A DNA stretch of 64,000 bases, from the NCBI GenBank assembly GCA_963575745.1, contig CAUYUJ010015948.1, positions 1,083,181 to 1,147,180 of the forward strand, given 5' to 3'. This DNA is from Prorocentrum cordatum. Lineage: Eukaryota > Sar > Dinophyceae > Prorocentrales > Prorocentraceae. Shown here piece by piece: positions 44,538 to 56,365 of the stretch. The number at the start of each line of letters is the position of its first letter. The first letter of the stretch is position 1. The notes below the pieces were generated by a model, which was given only the letters and a program-made list of their open reading frames with translations, was not told the origin of the DNA and ran no database searches. Position numbers and translations under genes: made by a program.

Positions 44538-46031
44538 GACCCAACCACATGCAGCTGTGAGTACCGAAATCGTAAATATCTTCTTCGGTAACGCTCCCTA
44601 TGGGGCCACGAAGCCTGTGAGAAGTGTGCCGAAATCAGTGCGGCGGACGCATGTGGACGGTGGCACTGGGGCCAGGGTGCCGAACTGGGTGTGGGGGACG
44701 CAAGTGGACGGTGTGTCGACATGGGCGTGGGGGGCGCATGTGGACGGTGGCACTGGGGCCTTCGGTGGAGCTCGCTATGGGGCACGAAACGTGTGAGGGG
44801 TACCGAAAGTGGTGTTGGGGACTAATGTGGCCGGTGGCACTGAGGCTTTCGGTGGAGCTCACATATGGGGCCACGACACGTGTGACGGGTGTGCCGACAT
44901 GGGTGTGGGGGACGCATGTGGACGGTGGCATTGGGGCCCTCGGTGGAGCCCCCTTATGGGGCCACGAAGCGTGTGAAAGGATGTGCCGAAAGCGGTGTCG
45001 GGGACGCACGCGGACGGTGGCACAGGGGCCTTCGGTGGAGCTCCCAATGGGGCCACGAAGCCTGTGAGAACTGTGCCGAAATGAGTGCGGGGGACGCATG
45101 TGGACGATGGCGCCGGGGCCTTCGGTGGAGTCCCCTATAGGGCCACGAAATGTGTGAGGGGTGCCGAAGTGTGCGCGGGGGACGCATGTGGACGGTGGCA
45201 CTGGTGCCTTCGGTGGAGCCCCCTATGGTGCCACGAAGCGTGTGAGGGATGTGCCGAAGTGTATGTGTGTGTGCGGGGGGCGCACGTGGACGGTGGCATT
45301 GGGGCCCTCGGTGGAGCTCACATATGGGGCCACGACACGTGTGACGGGTGTGCCGACATGGGTGTGGGGGACGCATGTGGACGGTGGCATTGAGAGTTTC
45401 GGTGGAATCCCCTATGCGGCCATGAAGCGTGTGAGGATATGCCGACATGGGTGTGGGGGACGCATGTGGACGGTGGCACTGTGGCCGTCGGTGGAGCTCC
45501 CTATGGGGCCATGCAGCGTGTGAGAAGGGAGTCGAAATGGGCGCGGGGGTCGCATGTGGACGGGTGTGTCGGAAAAAATGCGGGGGGCGCATGTGGACGG
45601 TGGCACTGGGGCCTTCGGTGGAGTTCGCTATGGGGCCACGAAGCGTGATGGGTGCGCCGGAACGGATGCGGGCAGCGCGTATGGAAGGTGGCACTGGGGC
45701 CTTCGGTGGGGCTCCCTATGGGGCCATGAAGCGTGTGAGAGGGGGTGCCGACATGGGTGTGGGGGACGCATGTGGACGGTGGCGCCGGGGCCTTCGGTGG
45801 AGCTCTCTATGGGTCCACGAAGCGTGTGAGGGGTGTACCGAAACGGGTGTTGATGATGGTGCCGATAACGGGCATGATGATGGCGATGCTGGTGATGATG
45901 GCGATGACGATCATGCTGATGATGCTGACGGTGATGCGGATGATGAGAAAAGGGAGGAAGGGGGATAAGAAAGAGGAATGAACGCGGGGACCGATTCTTC
46001 AAAACGAGGACCCAACACCACAGGATTGTTG
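44538..46031 (+). mobile_element. Composite tandem-repeat element, copy 3 (largest)
   Basis: It starts with a block shared with copy 4 (ATGCAGCTGTGAGTACC and ATCTTCTTCGGT, about 44548-44590). About thirteen units of roughly 85-100 bp follow, with landmark GGGGCCACGAAGC. Then come a GATGAT patch (about 45850-45945), a purine tract (about 45945-45976) and the end block (about 45977-46031). Unit count varies between copies, so array length is labile. No protein is supported, although Arg/His/Pro-rich frames on the minus strand stay open for 100-250 codons. Confidence 0.8.
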
Positions 46032-46870
46032 GGACTTCTAAATTTGGGATTAAGCCATCATGAGGCCAATCAACCTCACGCCGCGCGCGAGCATGGACGC
46101 CACCGCGCGCACGCGCGCGCATTGGCGCGCGTACGCACGTGCACTGTCCCAGTAAGACGAAACTACCGACTCGTCGACCGAAGTCGCCTGCACGTCTGCA
46201 CGCTCACCGTTCATGCGCATATACCAATGCATGCGCGTGCGTGCGTGTGTCTACGCATATACTTACGCAGAACACATGTCTGCATTTATCATTCGCATCG
46301 TTCGGTCCCCGCGGAGTATTTCCGGGGGGGACAATTAAACAAATAATTATTCGGCGGCGAATTGTTGGCAGTCGGGATGTGGGGGGGAGGGGGTCATCAT
46401 GTTTTAACAGGTTTTTGACGAAGTCTGAGCGTGAATATGACACTTGTTTCCCCTGCATCAGGGGACCGGTGGTAGCGTGCCCGGGATGACAATCGATGAC
46501 ACACCACGCCCAGCAGTGCCAATACATGCATTTGCAATGCGATTGTTAAAGGTGAAACACACAAGGCACGGATATGTTTAGAGATTGTGCCACTGCTTAG
46601 GAGAACACTCTCCCAACAAAGTGTGGCCCTTTTCCCGCCTGCCAAGGCCTACTGATACGAATTCCCACCAAAACGTATCTGTCAGAGCAGGCTGGTGCCA
46701 GATAGGAATCCTGATGGCCCCGGCGGCCGATCCCCCAATTCAGCAAGCATTCAAGCGGGTGGGAAAAAAGGAGAAGAGGGGAAGGGGAACCGAGCGGAAG
46801 TGAATCGAGGTGAGAGCGTGGTATTGGCTCTGTGTGTGCATCCCGACATTGTCCAACCGACCACCCACAT
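46032..46870. other. No supported gene
   Basis: Short frames only. A CGCGCG-rich patch lies at about 46080-46140, and an AT-richer stretch at 46320-46370. Confidence 0.5.
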
Positions 46871-47207
46871 AAAAGGCAGCACACAGGCGGAAGAACAGTG
46901 CACAGTATTGAGAGCAGGTTGCAGCCCAACACGCCCCGCGGCTGCCGGCAAAGGGGGGACTCCCAAGGAGGCCCAGACGACCGCAGCACGGGAGGCGGAA
47001 GCAAGAAGAGACAGAACGGCAACAAGAAAGAGGCTGACGAAGAGGGAGGGGGCCTTCTTGCTTCTGTCTCTTCTTGCTTCCGCCTCCCGTGCTGCGGTCG
47101 TCTGGGCCTCTTTGGGAGTCCCCCCTTTGCCGGCAGCCGCGGGGCGTGTTGGACTGCAACCTGCTGTCAATACTGTGCACTGTTCTTCGACCTGTGTGCT
47201 GCCTTTT
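46871..47207. mobile_element. Long inverted repeat, 146-bp arms (MITE or fold-back)
   Basis: Left arm 46871-47016 and right arm 47062-47207 are equal in length and differ at only a handful of positions. They begin and end with AAAAGGCAG and CTGCCTTTT and are separated by a 45-bp loop. A transcript would fold into one long hairpin. No target duplication is clear in the flanks. Both arms appear as open frames, which is a symmetry effect. Confidence 0.9.
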
Positions 47208-49329
47208 GAACGTGAATATGCATATGAATGAGTCTGAGCGTCACCTCAGAAGGTGAGTGGCCTGTGCGTAGGGGTCAGGGCATGGCGAAGCTGAGTATGC
47301 GTGGTCTTAATAACAGACATTTGAATCATAACAGACATGAATGAGCGCGGTCTCAATACTGAGCGCGGTGTCAATAACAGACATTTGAATCATATCGATT
47401 CTGAGCTGGAAGGGAGACGGCGGCTGCGGAGCCACACTAACAACACAAACCCCATCTTAGGACACGGGGAGCAAGGAAACTGGCCGCTTTGGTGGTTCGA
47501 GATGCCAGAGCTCTGGCCTGCAGCCACCGTGCTACCATGAGGGAGCGCAAGGTAAGGAACGAATGTTTTCGTTCTGGTCGCGGCGAGCCTCAGCAACGAA
47601 CCGTTTTCCTGACCTGGGTCTGAGGGGACGGCCCTAAAGCCAAAGCCCTTCCTGATCCTCAAATGGCCCTCCATTCTACGCCGGCACTTTGATTGTACCC
47701 CGCTCGCCCGCCGCCCCCCCTCACCCCTCGCCTCTCTCATGGCCCTCTCCGGGCCGAGGCTCTTCAGGGCGCGCTTGAGCAGCTCGTGGTCCTTCTGGAA
47801 CACGGCCTGGCGTTCCGCCCCCCAGAGAAGGAGGCGTGAGGTGGAGGACCGCAGGGGGGAGGTGAATGGAAAGGGGCGGAAAGACAAGCTAGGCGCGCTC
47901 GCGTCGTATCTGACGCCGTACCCGTCCTTCCCATCCCCTACCATGGCGTAGATCTCGTCTCCTACATGGCCAAGACCATCGACATGGAATCGACATGGAG
48001 CCGGATTGTGGAAGAGCCCGAAGTGCGGAAATGGAGCAAACAATGAAGAGATATCGCTTTCTTGCAGGAGAGACCGACAACATCTGGATTAGGAAACAAG
48101 CAAACACAAGCGGCAAAGAAGCACGCTGTAGCGGGAACGCGACTCGAAAGGCCCATAAGAAAGAAGTGATGTCATCGCTGACGCGGGAATCTGAGTTGGA
48201 AGGACTGAGAGCGAGAGCGTCGTTCTGGAAACACCGAAAAAGATCGAATTCGAAAAAACACAGATGATCGATCACTGCTCGGGGGTCCCATGTGTAAGAG
48301 AAGCGATGCGCAGAGAGGGGGGGGGAAGCTACGACCTCGGGGTCGTCAGAAGAGAGGGGATAATCATAATCATCTTGTGTAATGATAGATACGGAAAAGG
48401 AAGATGATGATGAGGAGGAGGAGAAGAAGGAGAGGCGGAGGAGGATGAGAAAGAGGAGGAGGAGGAGGAGGAGGAGACAGAGGAAGAGGAATGATGGGAG
48501 GAGGGATGGGGGGAAGAGATGAGAGGACACAGAAGGAGGGAGGGAAGACGGAGAGGGAGGAAGGGGACAGGGCGGGGGAGATGGACGCCTAAGGGCAGGC
48601 CTGACACAAACAAAGAGAGTGAGGGGGAGAGGGAGGGAGGGAGGAATGGGGTGCGAAGGAGAATCCCACCAGCCCTCTAAGCGGAGGTGGTTTAGCGAAT
48701 TTCCTCTCTCACCCCCTCGGACGGTGGCTATCACTTTCCAATGGCACGCTGGACAAACACGGCGGCCCGCGCCATGTCGCTCCCCAAAGGATCAGCTGTT
48801 CATACCGAGTGCAAGAATCGAGCGAGGCCGGACTCGCCCGCCAGGTTCTCCGTCAGGGGAACCAGCCACGTGGGTCACCAGGCCCACGCCGCAGCCAATC
48901 CATCCACCGTGGTTGACTGCGACCCTCCCGCCGAGCGTCTGAAGACCCACGCTTGATCCGCTCAATGTTGCTGCCAGGCCAGCGCTCCAGCTAGTCTCCG
49001 TGAAGTCACCCATGACGCAGTCCGTAGTGGCATCGGCCTCGGAGACCACCAGGACCACGTTGCACCGCCAGCCACTTGCGCCACCAGGCCCGCGCACGTC
49101 CCTTCCAATCGCTGGGTAGAGGATCCGCGCGGACCCAACGACGTCCGCCGACCGTCTGCCGACCGTCGGACGACAATGAAGGGGCCCTGAGACACACACA
49201 TAAATACACACAAATAAAATGATTCCCCATATTTTCCTATACTTTTTGAGCTTTTGTCTTCCCGCCCAATTCCCATATTTTCCCATATTTTCTTGGGGAT
49301 CGACGATGAATTGTGTCTGTGTGTTTCTT
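47208..49329. other. No supported gene; GA/AGG tract at 48395-48660
   Basis: A small imperfect duplication (AACAGACATTTGAATCAT at about 47311 and 47376) is present. A purine-rich tract (AGGAGG) fills 48395-48660. Remaining frames lack recognisable content. Confidence 0.55.
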
Positions 49330-50800
49330 TCCCTCCTGAGACAAGCCAAACGACGACGACCCGAATGTCGACCACGCGCTGGCCGTCTGCTGGCCGTCCG
49401 CTACCCAGCGACGACCGTCCGTTGACCGCCGACGACCGTCCTCCGACCGGCAGAACGACCGCCGTCGACCGACTGTCGACTGGCCGACCTCTTACAGCGA
49501 GAATCGACGACCGTCTGCTACCCGCGCGCCAACGCTCATCCCCGCGCGGCGCCAGCCACCGCGACGCAGCCCGGCAAGACCAGCAGGCAAATCGCAACCA
49601 CCACGGGCCGCGTTGCATGTCAGGTCGCACGTTGAAGCTGCCGCGATATTTCCAAGACCCCTCGCAAGCGAGCGCGCAAGCTGACCGACAGCTCACCCGC
49701 CGACTCCTGCAGGACCACCTCGGAGCCTTTGCCGAGCATCCCGATGTCCTACACATAGCAGTAGCCCTACCGCTCTCGAACATCCTGGCCTCGAGGCAAA
49801 TCGCCCTGTAGTACAACAAGATCGCGAACAACAGCGCCGGTTCCCTGGTCAGGGAGGTCCTGTGCAACCCGGACGGGACCCCGCGAAGCTGGGCGACCGC
49901 TCGGCGGCGAGGCCGCCCCCGGCAGCAGTGGGCAACAGAAGTGTATAGAATGGTATGATTTCCATCATTTCTCATTGCATGCAGGTCCTCCCCCTCTTCC
50001 CCCTCCTCCTCCTCCTCCTCCTCCTCCACCTCCTCCTCCTCCTCCTCCTCCTCCTCCTCCTCCTCCTCCTCCTCTCGGGCTGTTTAGTCCAATCCGCTCT
50101 GGCGCCGATTGTCTGTCGCAGCGAATCACGGCAGGAACCATGAGTGTCCTTGCCTGCCCACGCGTCCTTCAAGATACATGGCCTTCTTGCTTGCTTGCTT
50201 GCTTGCCCTGAGAGGCCCCCCGGCGAGCGGCGCCACCACGGCCGCCCCAAAGCGGGCCGCGTCCGCATCCGCTTGGTGACCCTCCAGCTGGTCACCTGGG
50301 CGCCGCTGCGAGCGTCGCCACTGCTTGGCCGCCAGCGACAACGCCAGCGCCGTCACCCACCTCGTCGGGGCCATCACAGCCCACCTGCGCCAAAGCGTCG
50401 GCCGAACGGGCTGGCGCTCTGGCCGCCGACGCCGGCCGCTCTCTTCCGATCCCCTTGTTGCCTCCATCCGTCCGCGAAGGAACCGGGGCGACGGTTACTG
50501 AACAGGAACGCAACCCATCAATGGCCACCACGGCACCGTCGTCGACCGAATGGGGGGGCGCAGTCAGCACTGGGTGGCCCAGTTGACCAACGGCAACACT
50601 GCCCACCTGCACGCGCCCAGCCTGACGCCCCCCCCCCCCCCATGCGGCGACAAGTCATCCCGCCGCGGACTGGCAGACTGGCGTCCGACGACCGACCGCG
50701 CCCGCCCGCCGCCCGTCCGTAGACTGCCCGACGACCGCCTGACGAAAGTGCGCTGACGCCCGCCGCCGACGGCCGCCGAACGAACGTCGACCGACCGACG
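49330..50800. repeat. Degenerate CGACGACCGTC fields and CTC microsatellite
   Basis: Dense variants of CGACCGTCTGC/GACGACCG occur at about 49345-49520 and again at about 50680-50800. Between them is a CTC triplet microsatellite (49983-50073) and a GCTT patch (about 50185-50205). No gene is supported. The long Arg/Ser-rich minus-strand frames reflect the repeat. Confidence 0.65.
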
Positions 50801-52861
50801 CGCAAGCCCGACGACCAGGCAGCCGCATGCCGACGCCACCCCACCGCGGTTACTAGCGACCCGCTCGCTGAGTGGCCGACGCTCGCCATGGGCCCCCCCC
50901 CCAGCAGGGCCACCGGGCCCACGCGACAGCCAGACCGCGCGCTGTCATGCGCGCCATCCCCCGCACCGCGTCCTGCGAAGAGGTTGGCGTGCTCACCGTC
51001 CTCGTGGGCGCACCACTTGGGACGCGGGGTCGGGGGAGGCGGAGGCCACCAGGCCGTCCCGCCAGAGACGGCGGCTCCGCCGCGTAAGCCAGGCCTGAGC
51101 CCCCCCCACGGCACCCGGCGGCCGCCGCTCACACCAAGCCATCGCGCTGCCTGACTTTGGGCGCCCGCCGCACACCTGATCCACCCCGCGTCGGTTACCG
51201 GCTTCCGACCCGACCTCGGGCCTCTGGGACTGCGGAACAGGTCCTGTCCTAGGCCGAGACGTTGGCAATGGACCAATGCCTCAACCTTCGCGCGCGAACA
51301 CTGCGCTCCCTGCCACGCGCCTTGCCGGGGACCGCACGACTCACTCTGGCATGCGGCGTCTATGCCCTCACTTTCTGCGTTGACGACACCCTTGGCGCCA
51401 ACCATGACGCCACGCGTGCGATGGTCAGGCACGCCTTTTCCGACGCCCCACCACGGAAGCGGACGACGCCGATCATCGACGCCTGTCCTGGCTTGCAGCC
51501 TTCGGCCGCCTCTGGGGCCCGACGTGCCACGACGACGACGTCTTCGTCCGACCCTGCAATGCGACGCCCTCTGTAGACTGACAGACGGCTCGCTGTCTCT
51601 TGGGGGCACTTCCCCATGCTCCATGGTGCCTCACGGCGCCGCTGCCATGAACATCGTTTTCGGCTGCCGTCTCCTATCTGCCTCATTTCGGGTGTGCGCC
51701 ACCAGATGCATTGCCCGCGCAAGGTCAGGACCAGCCCATTCGGAATATGGCTTGCACCGTCGTGTTAGGGCCCCTGGATACACCTCGTGAGCGGGTTGCG
51801 ACCAGGGGCCGGGCTTCCTTTCGCGCTGAGGCCTTTTCAGGTTTTCCGCATTCGGGCCCCCACAGGGGGTGTAAACCCCTTCGTGCGCAGAGGGGTGGCA
51901 AGGCCCCATCCCCTGTTCCTGCTGGCGGCGCCTTTTGGTGACGCTGGCGCTGGGCCGGTTGAACTGGGGGCGGCCGTGCTTGCACGGCCGCTGGTTCTCG
52001 GGTGCTTTCGCGCCCCGTTGGGCACGGCTGTTTGCACCCGTTGTCACACCGACCCGTGTGAAAGTCTGATGCCTTTTCCATGGAGGGGCCCTTGCGGTGG
52101 GCCGCCGAGGGGGGTGCCCCACGGCGGCGGCTTCTCTTCTCACTGTTCCGAAGCGCTACCTGCCAAAACGCGCTAGCTGCCAGAGTTTCTTGTCCGTTTC
52201 GGGGGTGCAGACGGAGTGCGCCACACCCTGGTCACCACAACCCGCCAGCTTTTCCACTCGGGGTCCTCCTTTCGACCGCGCCAGGGGCGAGGGCAACGTC
52301 ACCCCTGCCAATTAAACTCGGCCCATACCGCCACAAGAGGCGCGGCGGCAGGCGCTTATCCCCTTCGCCCGCGGACGACTTCCTCGCCCGAATCGTTGCG
52401 CCCTTCTTTGTTCCCTTTCCCTTATCTTCCCCTGTCTCTTCATTATCCTCCTCGTCCTTTCTTCACTGCGTGCCTGCCCCCAGCTCTTCCTACTCTTCCT
52501 TATCCTCCTTCTCCTCCTGCGCCTCTTCCTCCTCTTCGTCATCCATCTTCCTTCTCCACCCCTTCCCCGCTTCCCCTCACCTCGCCTCGCCATCCTCCTT
52601 TCCCCCCCTCTGCCCTCCCTATCCTAATCCTCATCCCCTCCTTTTCCCATCCCTTCCCTCTCCTGTCTTCTCCTACTGTCCGTTCTCTTTTTGCTCCTGC
52701 TGCTGCTGCTCCTCCTCCTGATTACTGATGGCCTCTGGGTTCAACGAGCGCGGCCTCCCCACCACCAGCAACAGCTGTTGCTGGGGGGGGTGATCGACTT
52801 TCCAGCGGCGCCGTGTCACCAGGGAGAACGGACAAGAAAAATCACCATGGCGACGGACCCA
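50801..52861. other. GC-rich region with pyrimidine tract; no supported gene
   Basis: A perfect 10-bp-arm palindrome, GCGGCCGTGCTTGCACGGCC with a closing GC, lies at about 51970-51991. A pyrimidine tract covers about 52400-52720. The 368-codon minus-strand frame at 50518-51624 is Arg/Gly/Trp-rich and shows no domain, so I do not call it. Confidence 0.5.
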
Positions 52862-53424
52862 GCCATATGCAGTTGTGGGTACTGCAATTGTGAACATCTT
52901 CTTCGGTGGAACTCCCTATGTGGCCACGAACCGCTGTAATGGGTGGGGGGGACGCATGCGGGCGGTAGCGCTGGGACCTTCGGTGGAGCTCCCTATGGGG
53001 CCGCGAAACGCTCTAATGGGTGGGGGGGGGACGCATGCGGGCGGTAGTACTGGGGCCGTCGTTGGAGCTCCCGATGGGGCCACGAAGCGCTGTAGTGGGT
53101 AGGGGGGACACATGCTGGTGGTAGCACTGGGGCGGTCGGTGGAGCTCCCCATGCGGCCACGAAACACTGTACTGGGTGGGGGGGGGACGTATGCGGGCGG
53201 TAGCGCTGGGACCTTCGGTGGAGCTCCCTATGTGGCCACGAACCGCTGTAATGGGTGGGGGGACGCATGCGGGCGGTAGGTAGCGCTGGGACCTTTGGTG
53301 GAGCGCCCTATGGGGCGGTAACACTGGGGCCGTCCGGGGGCTCCCTATGGGGCCACGAAGCGCTCTACTGGGTGGGGGGGACGCATGCGGGCGGTAGACC
53401 TGGAACCTTCGGTGGAGCTCCCTA

Positions 53425-54253
53425 ACCTCATGCCCGTGAGAATAAACACTAGGGGATAATAAAGTTCGGGGTTCAGGGAGAGATAATAAAAGTAGCCCGG
53501 CAGACCTCAGCATAATCTCGAAGTAAGAGATGATCAAGAGGAGACCAAGCCGAGCACGTTTTGAGACATCCTTGGCGTTTAGTTTTCATAGAAATATCCT
53601 CAACAATGGCTTATCTCTCATGAAAATTGTTTTTGTGTAAGTGCTTGTGTAGGGTAGCTCATGTGCCTCAATTTCCATGGATAATCAACCCCAGAGATAA
53701 AAAAGTTCAGGCGAGCGTGGGGACAGAGAGAAATATAAAAGAAGAAGAATACAGTATAATAATAAGAAAGAAGAAGAGGAGAATAAGAAGAGGACGAAGA
53801 AAGGAAAAATCCAAAGTTACAAATCTATCAATTTTAATTTACAAGCGCTTTATGAAAATTGATTTGTTTAAGTGCTCGTGTAGGGTAGCTCATGTGCTTC
53901 ATTTCCATGGATAATCAACCCCAGGGATAAAAAAGTTCAGGCGAGCGTGAGGACAGATAGAAATATAAAAGAAGAAGAGGAAAGTATAATAATAATAAGA
54001 ACATTGCTCGTTTCGTTTGAGTCTGCCTCCCAAAATTATTGGTTTCGCTTGACACATCCTGAAAAAGTGTGATCGCTTCGCTTGATGTTGCTATATCAAC
54101 ATCGCTTGATGTTGCTATCTCAACATAGCGTTTCGAGGTGATAATGAAGTTCGGCCTCAGCGCTCGCCGCCCAATTTGAATTTTGTATAGGGCGACGATA
54201 ATCAACTCTAAACACTGAAGGGAGGGGTCCCTTTATTATCATCGGCATGCGGT
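53425..54253. mobile_element. AT-rich transposon with TA duplication and inverted ends
   Basis: 829 bp inserted in the tandem array, flanked by TA on both sides. The left end ACCTCATGCC and the complement of the right end, ACCGCATGCC, are the start of a terminal inverted repeat of about 23 bp with four to five mismatches. Inside, a unit with ATAAT/ATAAA-AAGTTC recurs near 53455, 53694, 53925 and 54139. The middle two copies (53638-53755 and 53869-53985) are near-identical. Base composition is clearly AT-richer than its surroundings. No transposase is seen, so it is non-autonomous. TA target choice suits Tc1/mariner-like transposases, but other TA-using families are possible. Confidence 0.8.
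54082..54132. repeat. Two tandem small hairpins inside the AT-rich transposon
   Basis: TGATGTTGCTATATCAACATC is followed at once by a near copy, TGATGTTGCTATCTCAACAT. Each has a stem of 7-8 bp. Confidence 0.8.
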
Positions 54254-54467
54254 TATGGGGCCGCGAAACGCTATACTGGATAGGGGGGACGCATGCGGGC
54301 GGTAGGGTTTGGGCCGTCGTTGGAGCTCCCTATGGGGCCACGAAGCGCTGTACTGGGTGGGTGGAACGCAAGGAGGCGGGAGGAGGGGGAGGAAGAGGAA
54401 GGAGAGGAGAAGAACGCGGGGACCGTCTCTTCAAAGCGAGGACCCAACACCACAGGATGCTTGGGAA

Positions 54468-55794
54468 GAATAAGTACCCTCATCCTCGTCCTCCTCCCAT
54501 GCAGCCCCCCGACCCCTGGTCATTCGTCCTGGAGTTCAGTCGCTCTTGCTGGCGGCGGGGCGGTGTCTGGAGTTGGGTCGATCCAGCCGCCGGCGGGGCG
54601 AGGGTGAGGTCAGTTGGCGATGAACGAGAGGAGGAGGAGGAGGAGGAGGAGGAGGAGGAGGAGGAGGAGGAAGAGGAGAAGGAGGAGGAAGAGAAGGAGG
54701 AGGAGGAGGTGCGGACATCGATACGAGGAGGAGAATAAGGAAGGGACGCTGAATCCGTCGTCGGCGCACGAAGACTGGCGCGGCAAAAGTGCTGAGACAC
54801 GAGCGCCGTCTCTTCGGAGGGTGCCCAGAAGGGGCGCGCCGTTGTCTTCGCGCACGGTGAGGGAACGGACGTTGTATTCGCGCCCCTATATGTGGCTAGC
54901 GGGCGCGGGCGCGAGCAATGCAAAGGGAAGAGCTCGGGAGCAGCGCGGTTGTTGGTCGTGCCAGCTGGCGGCAAGGCGGGGATGAGGTCAGTCTGCGGGG
55001 CCCCCAGTGGGAGTGCCGCTGGCGGCCCCAGGCAAGAAAGGGGTGGCCGAAAGGCCTTTCCCCTCCCTGCCACATGGCTCCCCACGAAAAGCCCCCCCCC
55101 TGCCCAGCCCCAGGCGTCCTCAATCCGCCGCGGCGGCCCCGGGCGGAGTGGGACGGGGGGAGTGGTTCTGGGAATGCCCGCTGGTGGGGGGGAGGTTTCA
55201 ACCCTCCCGGGCCACGAGCGGCCGTCGCTGTCGTCCTCATTATCTCGTTCTTGTGTCCTGCTCCATCCGATTAGCGCCGATCATGATAGAAGTAAAGAGT
55301 AGAAGAAAGAGGGTAAGCACTTATGTTATGAGTTGCCAGCGGGACGGCGGCCAGGCGGTCCTGTGGCCCGCGGCCGCGCAGCGCAGAAAGTGCGGCGCCG
55401 ATCGTGTCACGATGCGAACGCGCTGTAATCCATGTCGAAAAATGGTCTCGCCGGAATGGAGTTGTAGGAAAGAAAGGCGCTGCTCCAGGCTGACCCTCGT
55501 CGGCCGCCGCGGCGTGCATCCGATTGAATACACGTTCGTTTTGCAACATGTCAACGGACTGAAACTGTCGGACCTTCTTCGAAAAAGGCGCGTGCAAGGC
55601 AGGTTCTGGACAGCTCGCCTTGACTCGGATGAGGGACTCGGATGAGGGCAGCACCATCGCGGAGCACCCAACGCCTCAAGGTGTCTCCACATAGGCCCAG
55701 GAATCCTTATCCGCCATTGATGCTTGACATCGCGCGTAGCCCAACTAGCCCCACTCGTCGCCCATCCTGGAAGTGTCATCTCTGGTCTGCGCCG
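54468..55794. other. GGA microsatellite at 54628-54715; no supported gene
   Basis: A long AGG/GGA triplet tract gives Glu/Arg/Lys frames. The remaining sequence, although GC-rich and open in several frames, shows no recognisable domain. Confidence 0.55.
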
Positions 55795-55814
55795 GGTCAT
55801 TGTAGGAGGTTGCG

Positions 55815-56110
55815 ACTCCCTGCTCGGGAGCGATGGGTGAATCTGCGCCACAATGGCGCTCCGCAGGGGCGATCGAAGAGACTGTGCCACCGAGGCCCTG
55901 CTCAGAGGCAATAGGAGAGACGGCGCCACCTAAGTCCCGCGAACATGTTTAATAGAAGACGCTGCGCCAGTGGCCCTGCTCAGGAGCTATGGAAGAAACC
56001 GCGCCACCAACGCCTTGCTCAGGGACAATAGGAGACACTGCTCCACAATGGCCCTGGTCAGGGGCACTGCGTGAAAACGCGCCACCGCGGCCCCGCGCAG
56101 GGGCAAGCAG
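55815..56110. repeat. 39-bp minisatellite, about eight units
   Basis: The landmark CCCTGCTCAGGGGC-like sequence recurs at about 55820, 55859, 55898, 55937, 55975, 56014, 56053 and 56092, a regular 39-bp step. Because 39 is a multiple of three, the minus strand reads as 13-residue repeats (VPEQGVGGAVSSI type). It sits just beyond the 3' end of the copia polyprotein, so it may belong to that element's 3' region. Confidence 0.88.
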
Positions 56111-56365
56111 AGACTCTGCCCAATTCCATCCCTGGCGGCGTCGGCGCTGGTGTTGGCGACGAAAGTTTCGGCGTTGATGACGCGCTAAAACACACCGGGC
56201 GATATCCGAGAGGATGGCGGCAGAGATATGTTTTCTCAAACAAGCAACAACCTCGAGCCAAGGGGTGCTTACGGGTAGAGACAGCACCAGAAATCATCAT
56301 AGAGAGTTCAAGATCGCCCGGGTTAGTATACACTGCGTGAACTGATTCATTCAATCCGCCCCATT

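Larger units (their letters stand above)
52862..54467 (+). mobile_element. Composite tandem-repeat element, copy 4, split by a transposon
   Basis: It starts with the same block as copy 3 (ATGCAGTTGTGGGTACTG, ATCTTCTTCGGTGG at about 52867-52912), then about six units of 75-85 bp to 53424. The array is broken at CTCCC-TA and resumes at TA-TGGGG (54254). Two more unit landmarks, a purine tract (about 54370-54414) and the end block (about 54412-54467) follow. Removing 53425-54253 plus one TA restores a continuous unit. Confidence 0.8.

Noticed and set aside
43674-46122. Long minus-strand His/Arg/Pro-rich repeat proteins
   Set aside because: They are the complement of the 85-100-bp tandem units of the composite element; frame is not kept between units of unequal length.
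48962-50029. 355-codon minus-strand open frame
   Set aside because: It begins with Glu repeats from the CTC microsatellite and runs through the CGACCG field.
50518-51624. 368-codon minus-strand open frame
   Set aside because: GC-driven, Arg/Gly/Trp-rich, crosses a degenerate CGACCG repeat field, no motif.
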